Shown here: piece by piece, positions 35,936 through 45,401 of the stretch
Layout: the number at the start of each line of letters is the position of its first letter
How positions within the stretch are numbered: position 1 is the first letter of the stretch
Origin: CAYWTS01 sp964461265
GTDB taxonomy: Bacteria; Bacteroidota; Ignavibacteria; Tepidaquicellales; OLB5
DNA: 64,000 bases
Assembly (NCBI GenBank): GCA_964461265.1
Contig: CAYWTS010000001.1
Span: 124,001 to 188,000, forward strand
Direction of reading: 5' to 3'
Made by a program: the position numbers and the translations under genes
The notes under the pieces: model-generated
The model's input: the letters and a program-made list of their open reading frames with translations, nothing else
What the model was told of the DNA's origin: nothing
Database searches by the model: none

Positions 35936-37756
35936 ATGCAAAAACAACAATCAGAAAGAAAAATAAACAGAGTATCGCAATATTTTGCAATAAGACAAAT
36001 ACTTTCGCTCTCTGTTTCACCCGATGGCAATACGGTTGCTTACATAACCAATACCAATGGTTTGCCAAATATCTGGACTATTCCGATAAAAGGCGGATGG
36101 ACTTCTCAAATTACTCTCGAAGAAAATGCTGTAAAAGGCTTATCATATTCTCCCCGGAAAGATGAAATTCTTTTTACATCGGATATGAATGGTGACGAGA
36201 ATGACCAATTATTCTTAATTTCGGACAAAGGTGGTGAAACTTTACACCTTACTCCCGAACATAAGGGTTTTCAGGTTTTTTTTGTCGATTGGGATAAGAA
36301 AGGAGAAACATTACTCTTTACTTCAAATAAAAGGGATAAAAGATTTTTTGATACTTATATACACGACTTAAAAAGCGGACGCGAAGAAATGATTCATGAA
36401 TCGAATGATATTTTTGCAGAATTTCCGTCCGGATGGAGCAGGGATAAAAACATAATTGTTTTCACTCAGTTTTTTAACAATTCTAACCAGGATATTATTC
36501 TGTTTGAAAGAAAAACAGGGAAAAAGCAAAATATTACCGAACATAAAGGTTCGGTAAAAAATTATGCCCCTTACTTTGATAAAAAAACAAAGACACTTTA
36601 TTTCCTATCTGATTATGAAAGAGAATTTACTGCACTGGCTTATTATAGTATTAAGACCGGCAAAACCGGATGGTTTATAACCGAGAAGTGGGATATCACC
36701 TTATATAAATTTTCAAAAAGTGAAAAATATCTCCTCTATTCAGTTAATAATAATGGTATTTCGGTTCTTAAGCTTCATAATACTAAAACAGGAAGAACAA
36801 AAAAATTAAAACTTCCGAAAGGAAATGTTCTGGATTTTGAATTTACACCGGATGATACTAAAGTCGTTATGATTTGTGATGCACCTGATAATCCTAATGA
36901 TATATTTGTCTATAATATAAAAAATAATAAAATAAAGCAGATAACCTTCTCAATGATTGGTGGAATACCAAAAGATGATTTTACCAAGCCTTCAATAGTT
37001 ACCTATGAAAGTTACGACGGGCTCCGGATATCAGCAAATCTTTATATCCCAAAATGGTTGAAAAAAAATGGTTCCAATCCTGCAGTTCTCTGGCCCCACG
37101 GTGGTCCTGAATGGCAGGAACGTCCTGTTTTCAACAAGTATTTCCAGATATTAACTAACAGGGGTTATATAGTTATTGCCCCAAATTTCAGAGGTTCTAC
37201 CGGTTATGGCAAAACATTTCAAAGCCAGATTTATAAAGATTGGGGCGGTGCGGAATTTAAGGATATTTTGGGGGCTTATAACTATCTTTTACAAACAGGC
37301 TATACAGATAAATCAAAAATTGCTGTGGTCGGAGGCAGCTTCGGCGGTTTTATGACACTTACCTGTATTACAAAAGCACCTGACTTATGGAAATGTGCCG
37401 TTGACATTTTCGGACCCTCTAATCTTTGTACATTTTTAAACAGCGTTCCCGAACACTGGAAACCAGCAACATGGGAACTTGTCGGACATCCCGAAAAAGA
37501 TAAGGAATTATTATACGAAAGATCACCGTTTAATTTTGTCGAAAATATCAGGTGTCCTTTATTGATTGTACAGGGGAAAAATGATCCTCGTGTAGTTCAG
37601 TCTGAATCAGACCAGATTGTTGAAAAACTAAAATCACAAAATAAGACTGTGGAATATCTTATCCTTGAGGATGAGGGACACGGCTTTACTAAAGTTTCTA
37701 ATCAAATTAAAGTATGGAACTTGATATGTGAATTCTTAGATAAACATATGAAATAA
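35936..37756 (+). CDS. S9 family prolyl oligopeptidase
   Basis: A 606-residue serine peptidase with an N-terminal beta-propeller (repeats such as SVSPDGNTVAYIT and SYSPRKDEILFTSDMNG) that gates substrates, and a C-terminal alpha/beta-hydrolase domain. The catalytic triad is Ser468 in GGSFGGF, Asp550 in GKNDPRV and His582 in DEGHGF; WPHGGPEWQ holds the oxyanion region. I start it at ATG 35936; an upstream non-ATG extension would add 25 residues over the likely promoter. No signal peptide is visible, so it is probably cytoplasmic. It is followed by folD after 48 bases. Confidence 0.93.
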   Translation: MQKQQSERKINRVSQYFAIRQILSLSVSPDGNTVAYITNTNGLPNIWTIPIKGGWTSQITLEENAVKGLSYSPRKDEILFTSDMNGDENDQLFLISDKGGETLHLTPEHKGFQVFFVDWDKKGETLLFTSNKRDKRFFDTYIHDLKSGREEMIHESNDIFAEFPSGWSRDKNIIVFTQFFNNSNQDIILFERKTGKKQNITEHKGSVKNYAPYFDKKTKTLYFLSDYEREFTALAYYSIKTGKTGWFITEKWDITLYKFSKSEKYLLYSVNNNGISVLKLHNTKTGRTKKLKLPKGNVLDFEFTPDDTKVVMICDAPDNPNDIFVYNIKNNKIKQITFSMIGGIPKDDFTKPSIVTYESYDGLRISANLYIPKWLKKNGSNPAVLWPHGGPEWQERPVFNKYFQILTNRGYIVIAPNFRGSTGYGKTFQSQIYKDWGGAEFKDILGAYNYLLQTGYTDKSKIAVVGGSFGGFMTLTCITKAPDLWKCAVDIFGPSNLCTFLNSVPEHWKPATWELVGHPEKDKELLYERSPFNFVENIRCPLLIVQGKNDPRVVQSESDQIVEKLKSQNKTVEYLILEDEGHGFTKVSNQIKVWNLICEFLDKHMK

Positions 37757-37804
37757 TCTAATTTTAAGATAATTATAAATCATAACAAATCAACAGTAAT
37801 TCAT

Positions 37805-38692
37805 TTGGATGAAAATAAAATAATTGACGGCAGCAAAATTGCTTCTGCTATACTTGAAGAAATCAAATCGGAACTGCCGAAATTAAAAATCATACCGGGT
37901 CTGGCACTAATACTTGTCGGCAACAACCCAGCTTCCGAATCATATGTAAAGATGAAATCAAAGAGGTGCAGTGAACTTGGTTACTTTTCAATTATTGATG
38001 CACTGCCGGAAACCATTTCAAAAGATGAACTAATAACAAAAATAAAACAATATAACACCGATAAATCGATACACGGAATACTTGTCCAGCTTCCTTTGCC
38101 AGAACATATAAATGAAATGGAAATATTGGAAAGCATAAACTATAAAAAAGATGTTGATGGCTTTCATCCTGTAAATGCAGGCAGACTATTGATTGGTGAA
38201 AAATGCTTTGTACCATGCACACCAGCTGGCATAATAGAACTGCTGAAAAGATATAATATTACCACATCAGGCAAAAATGCAGTTGTGATAGGCAGAAGCA
38301 ATATTGTAGGTAAACCGATTGCGAATTTATTGATGCAAAAAAATAAAAATGCAAATTCAACTGTTACTATATGCCATAGTGCAACAGAAAATATTAAAGA
38401 ACATTCTTTAAAAGCAGATATAATAATTGCTGCAATTGGAAAACCAAAATATTTAAAAAGTGATATGATTAAAGAAGGATGTGTTATAATAGATGTAGGA
38501 ATAAACCGTATAGATGATACTTCTGCAAAGAAAGGCTACAGAATTACCGGTGACGTTGATTTCGATGACTGCCTCTCCAAAGCTTCGTTAATTACTCCTG
38601 TACCCGGCGGTGTTGGTCCAATGACGGTTGCTATGCTCATGAAAAATACTTTCGATGCTGCTGCAAACATTATTTACCCATCCAATTCATGA
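37805..38692 (+). CDS. folD: Bifunctional methylenetetrahydrofolate dehydrogenase/cyclohydrolase
   Basis: FolD interconverts 5,10-methylene-THF, 5,10-methenyl-THF and 10-formyl-THF for one-carbon metabolism. The 295-residue protein shows SYVKMKSKRC with the catalytic lysine, ILVQLPLPEHI, KDVDGFHP, the nucleotide-binding VVIGRSNIVGKP and the C-terminal TPVPGGVGPMTVAML. The start is TTG at 37805, as no in-frame ATG precedes the conserved IIDGSKIA. Its stop overlaps the prmA ATG by four bases, and prmA overlaps ppx in the same way, so the three are one coupled operon. Confidence 0.96.
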   Translation: MDENKIIDGSKIASAILEEIKSELPKLKIIPGLALILVGNNPASESYVKMKSKRCSELGYFSIIDALPETISKDELITKIKQYNTDKSIHGILVQLPLPEHINEMEILESINYKKDVDGFHPVNAGRLLIGEKCFVPCTPAGIIELLKRYNITTSGKNAVVIGRSNIVGKPIANLLMQKNKNANSTVTICHSATENIKEHSLKADIIIAAIGKPKYLKSDMIKEGCVIIDVGINRIDDTSAKKGYRITGDVDFDDCLSKASLITPVPGGVGPMTVAMLMKNTFDAAANIIYPSNS

Positions 38693-39537
38693 ATGATACA
38701 TACCTCGAACTATCGATTGCTTACAACAAGCAAAACAGGAATATTATATATAACAGACTTTATAGAGAGAATACAGGCAGCATTATAGAAGAACATAGCC
38801 ATATCAAAATTTATCTTCCAATAGTACAAAAAAAACATTTGAAAGATATAACAGATAAGCTCCTGCACCTTGACGGTATTCCTGAAAAACAACTAACTGT
38901 AAGCGAATTTTCGAAATATAACTGGTCAGATGTATGGAAAAAATCAATTCAACCTGTTAATATAAAGAATAAAATCATCGTTTACCCTTCATGGAAGAAA
39001 AATGAATTAAAAAATACACGCCATAAAATCCTTATTGAGATTGACCCCAAAATGTCATTCGGTACCGGGCACAACGAAACTACTCAACTTATACTTGAAA
39101 TGATGTGTAAGCATATTACGAATAAAGATAAAACCATGCTTGATTACGGCTGCGGAACATCGATACTTGCCATTGCGGGGATTAAGCTCGGACTTAAGTC
39201 TGCAGTTGCTATAGACACAGATAATGATGCAATAATAAATTCCCGAGAAAACATCAGAATAAACAAGGTTCAAAAACAAGTAAAATTACACAGTGGCAAA
39301 ATAAACAGTTTAAAAATATCCGATTTTGACATATTAGCAGCCAATCTCACAAGTGGTATAATAGTAAATAACCTTAAAAATATTTCGAAGAAATTAAAAC
39401 CGGCAGGCAAGTTATTCGCTTCTGGAATTCTAAAAGAAGAAAAATACAGGATTACTAAAGCTTTAAGAGAATATTTTATAATTAAGAATTCATACAAAAA
39501 ATCCGAATGGCTCGGATTTTACTGCATTAAGAAATGA
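38689..39537 (+). CDS. prmA: Ribosomal protein L11 methyltransferase
   Basis: PrmA trimethylates ribosomal protein L11 using S-adenosylmethionine. The 282-residue protein has an N-terminal substrate-recognition domain and the Rossmann-fold methyltransferase domain: KMSFGTGHNETTQLILE, motif I LDYGCGTSILAIAGIKLG, and the catalytic-loop-like ILAANLTSGI. Loss of PrmA is tolerated in some species. It is coupled to folD and ppx by four-base overlaps on both sides. Confidence 0.92.
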   Translation: MNDTYLELSIAYNKQNRNIIYNRLYRENTGSIIEEHSHIKIYLPIVQKKHLKDITDKLLHLDGIPEKQLTVSEFSKYNWSDVWKKSIQPVNIKNKIIVYPSWKKNELKNTRHKILIEIDPKMSFGTGHNETTQLILEMMCKHITNKDKTMLDYGCGTSILAIAGIKLGLKSAVAIDTDNDAIINSRENIRINKVQKQVKLHSGKINSLKISDFDILAANLTSGIIVNNLKNISKKLKPAGKLFASGILKEEKYRITKALREYFIIKNSYKKSEWLGFYCIKK

Positions 39538-40496
39538 GACTGACTTCGATAGATATAGGTACAAATACCATACTTATGCTAATTGCTGATATTGACCCGG
39601 TTAATTTAAAAATAACTACGGTTCTCGATACTCAGAAAATACCTCGTCTTGGAAGAGGTGTCGATTCGAATAAATACATAACAAAAGATTCAATCCGCAC
39701 TGCAATAAAAATACTAAACGAATTCAAAAGTATTTCCAATAACTACAATTCGGAAAAAATTATTGCATCTGCTACAAGTTTCCTGCGTGATGCAAAAAAT
39801 AAGGATGAATTTATTTCTGAAATAAAAAAGAATTCGGGAATTGATATAGAAGAATTATCAGGCAACGATGAAGCTAAATGGTCGTTTTGGGGGGTAGTTT
39901 CGGAACAACTGTCAATTAACAATGAACAAATAATACTAACAATTGATATAGGCGGCGGCAGTACCGAAATAACCAGTGCATATATTCAAATTAAGAATAA
40001 CCTTAAAAATACTATTGAAAAAACAGAAATTAATACAAACAGCATCGATATTGGCTCGGTAAGAATTAATGAAAAGTTTTTAAAACACCAGCCGCCTTTT
40101 TCTGAAGAACTTGAAGAAGCAGAAAAGTTTATTATAAAAAATATTGAATCTTTAACTTTTAACTTGATAAAGGATAATTGTGTTTTAATCGGACTTGCTG
40201 GCACAATTACAACACTGGGTGCTTTGAAATTGAATCTGAAAACTTTCAATAAGGAAAAAATTGACGGCTTAATTTTGACATCTGAAGATGTGAAGAACTT
40301 GTTTCACAATTTTACAATTTCACCGCTTCAGCATCTGCTTTCTCTCGGTGAATATATGCAAGGCAGAGCTGATATTATATTACCAGGAGCAATGATTTTG
40401 AAATATATTATGGAAAGATTAGGCTTAGATGAGATAAAAATCAGTACGAAAGGTTTGAGATACGGTTTATTGTTAAGAGAACTAATTAAACATTAA
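39534..40496 (+). CDS. ppx: Exopolyphosphatase / guanosine pentaphosphate phosphatase (Ppx/GppA)
   Basis: A 320-residue member of the Ppx/GppA family in the actin-like ATPase fold. It has the phosphate-1 motif SIDIGTNTILMLIAD at residues 5-19, SATSFLRDAKN, the second phosphate motif ILTIDIGGGSTEI and GLAGTITTLGALK. This short form has only the two N-terminal domains, as is common outside enterobacteria. It removes phosphate from polyphosphate or pppGpp; which is used cannot be told. It overlaps prmA by four bases and converges with the oligopeptide-binding gene, sharing the four bases TTAA. A PPK2 gene lies 8 kb away. Confidence 0.92.
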   Translation: MRLTSIDIGTNTILMLIADIDPVNLKITTVLDTQKIPRLGRGVDSNKYITKDSIRTAIKILNEFKSISNNYNSEKIIASATSFLRDAKNKDEFISEIKKNSGIDIEELSGNDEAKWSFWGVVSEQLSINNEQIILTIDIGGGSTEITSAYIQIKNNLKNTIEKTEINTNSIDIGSVRINEKFLKHQPPFSEELEEAEKFIIKNIESLTFNLIKDNCVLIGLAGTITTLGALKLNLKTFNKEKIDGLILTSEDVKNLFHNFTISPLQHLLSLGEYMQGRADIILPGAMILKYIMERLGLDEIKISTKGLRYGLLLRELIKH

Positions 40497-42163
40497 TTCA
40501 TTTTACACCACTTCAAATTAATAATTCCTAACCCGTCAACGTACATTCCCTCTATATTTTTGTGTTTTAAATAAATGTATTGATTGTAATATACAATCAT
40601 CCAAGGTGAGTCTTCAAAAATCTGTTTATCAATTTCCCTATATACTTTCATACGCTCATTGAAATCGGTTAATCTTAAGCCAAGTTCATAAAGAGAATCG
40701 ACTTTAGAATTTTTGTAATGCGATGTATTAGGACCAATCGGAGTTTCATTTTTACTGTAAAACAAAGCATAATAATTTTCAGGGTCGTAATAATCGGCTC
40801 CCCAGTTTGCCCGCCAGAAAGTCAGCTTTCCTTCGTTCTGTGCAGAGCGGTGAGCAGCACCAACCATCTCCTCAATTTCCAGATCTACTCCTATATCTTT
40901 GAACTGCGCCTGTATTGCTTCACAAAGCTCACGCTGTGATTCATCGTTGTGAAAAACCAACTTCAGCGTCAGCCCTTTACCACCGGGGAATCCTGCTTCT
41001 TCCAGTAGTTTTATTGCTTTTTCCCTGTCGTATTTATAGCCGATAACATCTTCCGAATAACCAGGCATTCCTTTAGGTAAAGGTCCGTAATTTCCTGGTA
41101 TCCCTTTTTCTTTTAGTACATACTTCACAATTTTCTCACGGTCAATTGCGTAGTTTAGAGCTTTTCTCAGCTTTACATTTTCAGCAAGCGGATTGTTTTT
41201 ACCACCCTCCATTTTTGTATTAAGCATTGTGCAGAGATAAACAGTATTCAGATATGGCTGCTTCACCAGTTCAAAATCATATCCGGGTTTAAGATTACCA
41301 TTATCATCACTGATCTGAGAAAATACATCAACCGAAGGTTTCTGAAAATCAAGCTTTCTTTCCTGAAAATCCAGAAATTCAGTTTCGCTGCTTCTTATAA
41401 AACTGACTTTAAAGCCTTCAATGTAAGGCAGCTTATTGCCGTCTTTATCTTTTGCCCAATAATTCTGGTTTTTTTCCAGAACAAGTTCCTTGTCATAATC
41501 CCATTTAACAAATTTATAAGGTCCAGTTCCAACAATATGAAAGCCAAAGTTCTCTTTGTAATATTCCACCGCTTCTCTTGGATAAATGTACCCATAAGGC
41601 ATTGTCAAAATGCTGAGAAATGGTGCAAACGGATTAACAAGTTCTATTATAAAAGTAGAATCATCAACCGCTTTAAAACCTGTTATAGATTTAACATTAT
41701 CCGGGTTATTTGAGAATTCTTCAGCACCAACAACCTTATCGCGGTAAACCCACAACCCGCGTGTTTTTGTCTTAGGATTGCATACACGTTCATAACAATA
41801 CTTAAAATCCTTTGCAATAACTCTTCTGTTCTTTTTATCGGGGAAACATTCATCCTCATGGAAATAAACATCTGTTCTTAAATGAAAAGTGTAAGTTTTT
41901 CCATCCTGCGATATTTCATAACTTTTTGCAAGAAGCGGCTTAAGTTGTGCATTTTTATCATACTCAACAAGACCCTCACAGGTATTTATCAGCACATGTA
42001 TAGCAGGATAGTTATTTGCAGTAATAGGATCTAAACTTTCAATCCCGTTTGGTTCGTTATATCTGAAAATCTTTTCAGAAGTCTCCTTCCTTGAACAACT
42101 GATAAATAATTGATTTGATAAAAAAATTGCGAGAAATAACAATCCCGCATACGTTTTATTCAT
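40493..42163 (-). CDS. Oligopeptide-binding lipoprotein (SBP_bac_5, OppA-like)
   Basis: A 556-residue periplasmic solute-binding lipoprotein of the peptide/nickel transporter class. The signal peptide ends in a lipobox with Cys23 (LFISCSRK). Family landmarks include SLDPITANNYPAIHVLINTCEGLV, LAKSYEISQDGKTYTFHLR, the FKYCYERV block and KLRKALNYAIDREKIV. Permease and ATPase genes are not adjacent. Substrate not determined; such proteins bind di- to oligopeptides. Alone on the minus strand between ppx and the tRNA-Lys locus. Confidence 0.93.
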   Translation of the reverse strand: MNKTYAGLLFLAIFLSNQLFISCSRKETSEKIFRYNEPNGIESLDPITANNYPAIHVLINTCEGLVEYDKNAQLKPLLAKSYEISQDGKTYTFHLRTDVYFHEDECFPDKKNRRVIAKDFKYCYERVCNPKTKTRGLWVYRDKVVGAEEFSNNPDNVKSITGFKAVDDSTFIIELVNPFAPFLSILTMPYGYIYPREAVEYYKENFGFHIVGTGPYKFVKWDYDKELVLEKNQNYWAKDKDGNKLPYIEGFKVSFIRSSETEFLDFQERKLDFQKPSVDVFSQISDDNGNLKPGYDFELVKQPYLNTVYLCTMLNTKMEGGKNNPLAENVKLRKALNYAIDREKIVKYVLKEKGIPGNYGPLPKGMPGYSEDVIGYKYDREKAIKLLEEAGFPGGKGLTLKLVFHNDESQRELCEAIQAQFKDIGVDLEIEEMVGAAHRSAQNEGKLTFWRANWGADYYDPENYYALFYSKNETPIGPNTSHYKNSKVDSLYELGLRLTDFNERMKVYREIDKQIFEDSPWMIVYYNQYIYLKHKNIEGMYVDGLGIINLKWCKMN

Positions 42164-42367
42164 GATTTAAATTAAAAATTTTTGTCTTAAATATGCATTA
42201 TTAAGAGTACGGCATTTATTTTCATTATACCATAGTATTAAATCTTAAATCCTGTTGAACTTAAATTTCAAATCCCGCAGATCTAAAATCTCAAAATTAT
42301 GGATTCCATTTCAATATTTCACCTGCCTGTCATTTGCAGGCACATGACAAATTCGCTATTTGTTTTG
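42164..42367. other. Spacer between the peptide-binding gene and the tRNA-Lys array
   Basis: AT-rich text with loosely repeated ATCTTAAATC/AAATTTCAAATC words and ATCTAAAATCTCAAAA near 42281, resembling the repeat between tRNA-Arg and tRNA-His. A small hairpin, TGCCTG (42324-42329) with CAGGCA (42337-42342), follows. No gene seen. Confidence 0.5.
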
Positions 42368-42420
42368 TGCCCCAGGAAGAACTCGAACCCCGAGCCAATT
42401 GATTAAGAGTCAACTGCTCC
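42368..42420 (-). pseudogene. 3' part of a second tRNA-Lys(CUU)
   Basis: On the minus strand this segment carries the anticodon arm (loop CTCTTAA), variable loop, T arm and 3' acceptor of tRNA-Lys with a few substitutions relative to the complete gene at 42434-42506. The D arm and 5' acceptor are missing and are replaced by the GC-rich CCGGCAGGCAGGCG. It cannot fold into a full tRNA on its own. Confidence 0.8.
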
Positions 42421-42433
42421 GCCTGCCTGCCGG

Positions 42434-42579
<146 letters not shown>

Positions 42580-42608
42580 AAATTGTTAATTTATCGAAAA
42601 ATTACATA

Positions 42609-42639
42609 CAAATATAAATTTTTGTAACCTTCTTATCAA
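42609..42639 (-). promoter_or_regulatory. Bacteroidota-type promoter of the tRNA-Lys array
   Basis: On the minus strand, TTG (42639-42637), a 20-base spacer and TATATTTG (42616-42609) match the TTG-N19..21-TAnnTTTG consensus exactly. Transcription would start near 42602 and run through the orphan 5' halves into tRNA-Lys. This is the best promoter of this type in the window. Confidence 0.7.
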
Positions 42640-42754
42640 TTGAAAATCATAATGTAGGGAAAATGCATGCCTTTTTGCTGCATAAGAATGTATTCATTTC
42701 ACAGTTGCTATTTAATTTCTTATTAAGAAAATTTGTTTAATTATACATTCGATA

Positions 42755-44728
42755 ATGCCTGAAACAAAAACACAGTTCATAACCGATTTCGATCTTTACC
42801 TTTTTGCTCACGGAACACATTATAAACTATTCGAAAAACTCGGTGCTCATATTACCGAAATAGATGGAGTAAAAGGAGTTCACTTTGCAACATGGGCACC
42901 TAATGCCGAAAGAATAAGTGTGATAGGTGAATTTAACGGATGGAAAGAAGGTGAGAATGAAATGAACAGAATAAATGAAGCAGGAGTATGGACATTATTT
43001 ATTCCAGGTATAGAAGAAAATTATACTTATAAATACTCAGTTAAATCGAATGTTGATAGTCATTACAGACGAAAAATAGACCCTTATGCATTCCGCTCTG
43101 AGTTAAGACCGAAGAACGCTTCTGTTGTACATGACATTAATAAATACAAATGGAATGATAATGAGTGGATGTATCGGCGTTACAAACAATTCAAGCAAAT
43201 CGGATGGGTAAAAGCACCGATTAACATATATGAGCTACACCTCGGCTCCTGGAAGAAAGATTATAACAACACAGACCATCCTAACGTATGGGGATATAAA
43301 AACTACCGACAGCTTGCATACGAAGCTGTTAAGCATGTCAAAGAAATGGGTTATACTCATATAGAGCTTTTGCCTGTTATGGAACACCCGCTTGATATTT
43401 CGTGGGGTTACCAGGTTACAAATTATTTTGCTCCTACAAGCCGTTATGGAACGCCTGATGATTTTATGTTCTTCGTCGACCATTGCCACAAACACGATAT
43501 TGGGGTAATACTTGATTGGGTTCCGGCGCACTTCCCTTCAGACGATTATGCCTTAGCTTATTTTGACGGTAAACAAATCTATGCATATGAAAATTGGAAA
43601 AAAGGATATCATAAAGACTGGGGAACCTGCATTTTCGATTTCGGAAGGAATGAAGTGCAGAATTTCCTTATTGCAAGTGCATTATTCTGGATCAATAAAT
43701 ATCATGCTGACGGGCTCCGTGTAGATGCCGTTGCATCTATGCTCTATCTTGACTATTCGCGCGAGCATGGCGAATGGGAACCGAACATTCACGGCGGGCG
43801 TGAAAACCTCGAAGCTGTAAATTTTATTAAACATCTCAATTCAATAATTCATCAAAATCATCCAGATGTTTTAATGATTGCCGAAGAATCAACCGCATGG
43901 CCGGGTGTATCACATAAAACTGAAAACGGCGGACTTGGATTTTCTATGAAATGGAATATGGGATGGATGAATGATATTCTTACATATTTTAAAAAAGAAC
44001 CGGTATACCGAAAATACCACCAAGGTAAGCTTACATTTTCACTTTGGTATGCTTTTAATGAAAATTTCGTTCTTCCCCTATCACATGATGAAGTGGTGCA
44101 TGGGAAACTCTCGCTTATAGAAAAAATGCCCGGTGACAGCTGGCAAAAATTTGCTAATTTAAAATTACTTCTTGGATTTATGTTCGGACATCCCGGCAAG
44201 AAACTTAATTTTATGACTACCGATATTGCACAGTATAAAGAATGGAACTCGGAAACACAGATTTCATGGGAAGTTCTTAAGCTTGACTTGAATAATAAGT
44301 TTAACCGTTTTATTAAAGATTTAAACCACCTTTACTGCTCACATCCCGCTTTTTATGAAGTCGACTTCAATAGCCGCGGCTTTAGATGGCTGGATTTTTC
44401 AGATTCACTCCAAAGCATAATATCATTTTTACGGTATTCGGAACATGAAACGGAAACACTTATGTTCACATTTAATATGACACCGGTTGTAAGAGAACAT
44501 TACAGAATTGGCGTTCCTAAAAACGGATTTTACCGTGAAATTATGAACAGTGATGCAGCTGAATATGGTGGCAGCGGTATAGGAAATATGGGCGGGGTAC
44601 TTGCAAGCGAAACTTCTTATCATGGTTTCCCCTGCTCTGTAGAGTTGACCTTACCGCCTCTTGCATTCAATGTATTTTTACTCGAAGAAACTGAAGCTCC
44701 GGAAGATGTATCGGGTTTCGGGGATTGA
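42755..44728 (+). CDS. glgB: 1,4-alpha-glucan (glycogen) branching enzyme
   Basis: GlgB cuts alpha-1,4 glucan chains and re-attaches them by alpha-1,6 links. The 657-residue protein has an N-terminal CBM48 domain (FATWAPNAERISVIGEFNGW), the GH13 barrel with nucleophile Asp324 (GLRVDAVASMLYLDYS), acid/base Glu377 (IAEESTAWPG) and Asp445 (LSHDEVVHGK), and a C-terminal beta domain. Length is in the family range. It is followed, after a pseudogene, by GH57 and malQ genes, forming an alpha-glucan cluster. ATG at 42755 is the only sensible start. Confidence 0.96.
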   Translation: MPETKTQFITDFDLYLFAHGTHYKLFEKLGAHITEIDGVKGVHFATWAPNAERISVIGEFNGWKEGENEMNRINEAGVWTLFIPGIEENYTYKYSVKSNVDSHYRRKIDPYAFRSELRPKNASVVHDINKYKWNDNEWMYRRYKQFKQIGWVKAPINIYELHLGSWKKDYNNTDHPNVWGYKNYRQLAYEAVKHVKEMGYTHIELLPVMEHPLDISWGYQVTNYFAPTSRYGTPDDFMFFVDHCHKHDIGVILDWVPAHFPSDDYALAYFDGKQIYAYENWKKGYHKDWGTCIFDFGRNEVQNFLIASALFWINKYHADGLRVDAVASMLYLDYSREHGEWEPNIHGGRENLEAVNFIKHLNSIIHQNHPDVLMIAEESTAWPGVSHKTENGGLGFSMKWNMGWMNDILTYFKKEPVYRKYHQGKLTFSLWYAFNENFVLPLSHDEVVHGKLSLIEKMPGDSWQKFANLKLLLGFMFGHPGKKLNFMTTDIAQYKEWNSETQISWEVLKLDLNNKFNRFIKDLNHLYCSHPAFYEVDFNSRGFRWLDFSDSLQSIISFLRYSEHETETLMFTFNMTPVVREHYRIGVPKNGFYREIMNSDAAEYGGSGIGNMGGVLASETSYHGFPCSVELTLPPLAFNVFLLEETEAPEDVSGFGD

Positions 44729-44769
44729 GCAATAAATATGTTAAAATAAATTACTAAATTTATTTTTTA

Positions 44770-45304
44770 ATGACTTACATCGCATTCTTAAAAGGCATTA
44801 ACGTTACCGGACATAAAATAATAAAAATGGATGAGCTTAAATCCATGTTCCGTGATATGGGTTTTAAAGAAGTCCGTTCATATATTTAAAGCGGGAACGT
44901 TGTGTTTGAGTCACCTGTTAAGACACTCGCTGTATTACACAAGAAAATAGAAAGTTATTTAAAAGACAAGATTGGATATGAAGTTACGGTTGTTATCCGC
45001 TCAGCAGATATTTTATTAAAAAGTTATTAAAGATTATCCTTTTAAATAAATTAAAGACCACGATAAATATAAAATAAATGTTGCATTTTGGGGTTCTGAA
45101 CCGGATAAAAACAATATTAAAGAGTTAACAGTGTAGAATAGCGACAAAGAGATATTTAACGCAAAAAGTGATAACGTCTACCAGCTTTGCAGAACAAGCT
45201 TTCACGAATCATTGATGGGTAAAAACTTTGTAGAGAAAAAATTAAAAGTAAAAGCAACCGTACGGAACTGGAATACCGTTAATAAAATTTTAGAAATTTC
45301 ATAA
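44770..45304 (+). pseudogene. DUF1697 family pseudogene
   Basis: The frame from ATG at 44770 reads MTYIAFLKGINVTGHKIIKM, a DUF1697 start, then meets TAA exactly where the family has Gln (SYI-stop-SGNVVFES). A frameshift follows near 45020, and the shifted frame has two more stops (TAA near 45048, TAG near 45134). Recognisable sequence (VAFWGSEPDKNNIKEL, KKLKVKATVRNWNTVNKIL) continues to TAA at 45302-45304. The whole gene length is still aligned, so decay is recent. The function of DUF1697 is unknown. Confidence 0.88.
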
Positions 45305-45310
45305 CGCAGC

Positions 45311-45330
45311 ATTCCCGTGAAAACGGGAAT
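45311..45330. repeat. 20-nt perfect hairpin, REP-like copy 1
   Basis: ATTCCCGT-GAAA-ACGGGAAT: eight perfect pairs and a four-base loop. The minus-strand reading, with loop TTTC, matches the two other 20-base hairpins at 45373 and 57430. It lies six bases after the DUF1697 pseudogene end. Confidence 0.75.
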
Positions 45331-45372
45331 CCATTCAATGTATTATAAATTATATTTATTTTTTAACAATAG

Positions 45373-45392
45373 ATTCCCACTTTCGTGGGAAT
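45373..45392. repeat. 20-nt perfect hairpin, REP-like copy 2
   Basis: ATTCCCAC-TTTC-GTGGGAAT: eight perfect pairs. It ends nine bases before the GH57 start and, if transcribed, could cover the ribosome-binding region of that gene. Confidence 0.75.
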
Positions 45393-45401
45393 TTGTATTT
45401 T

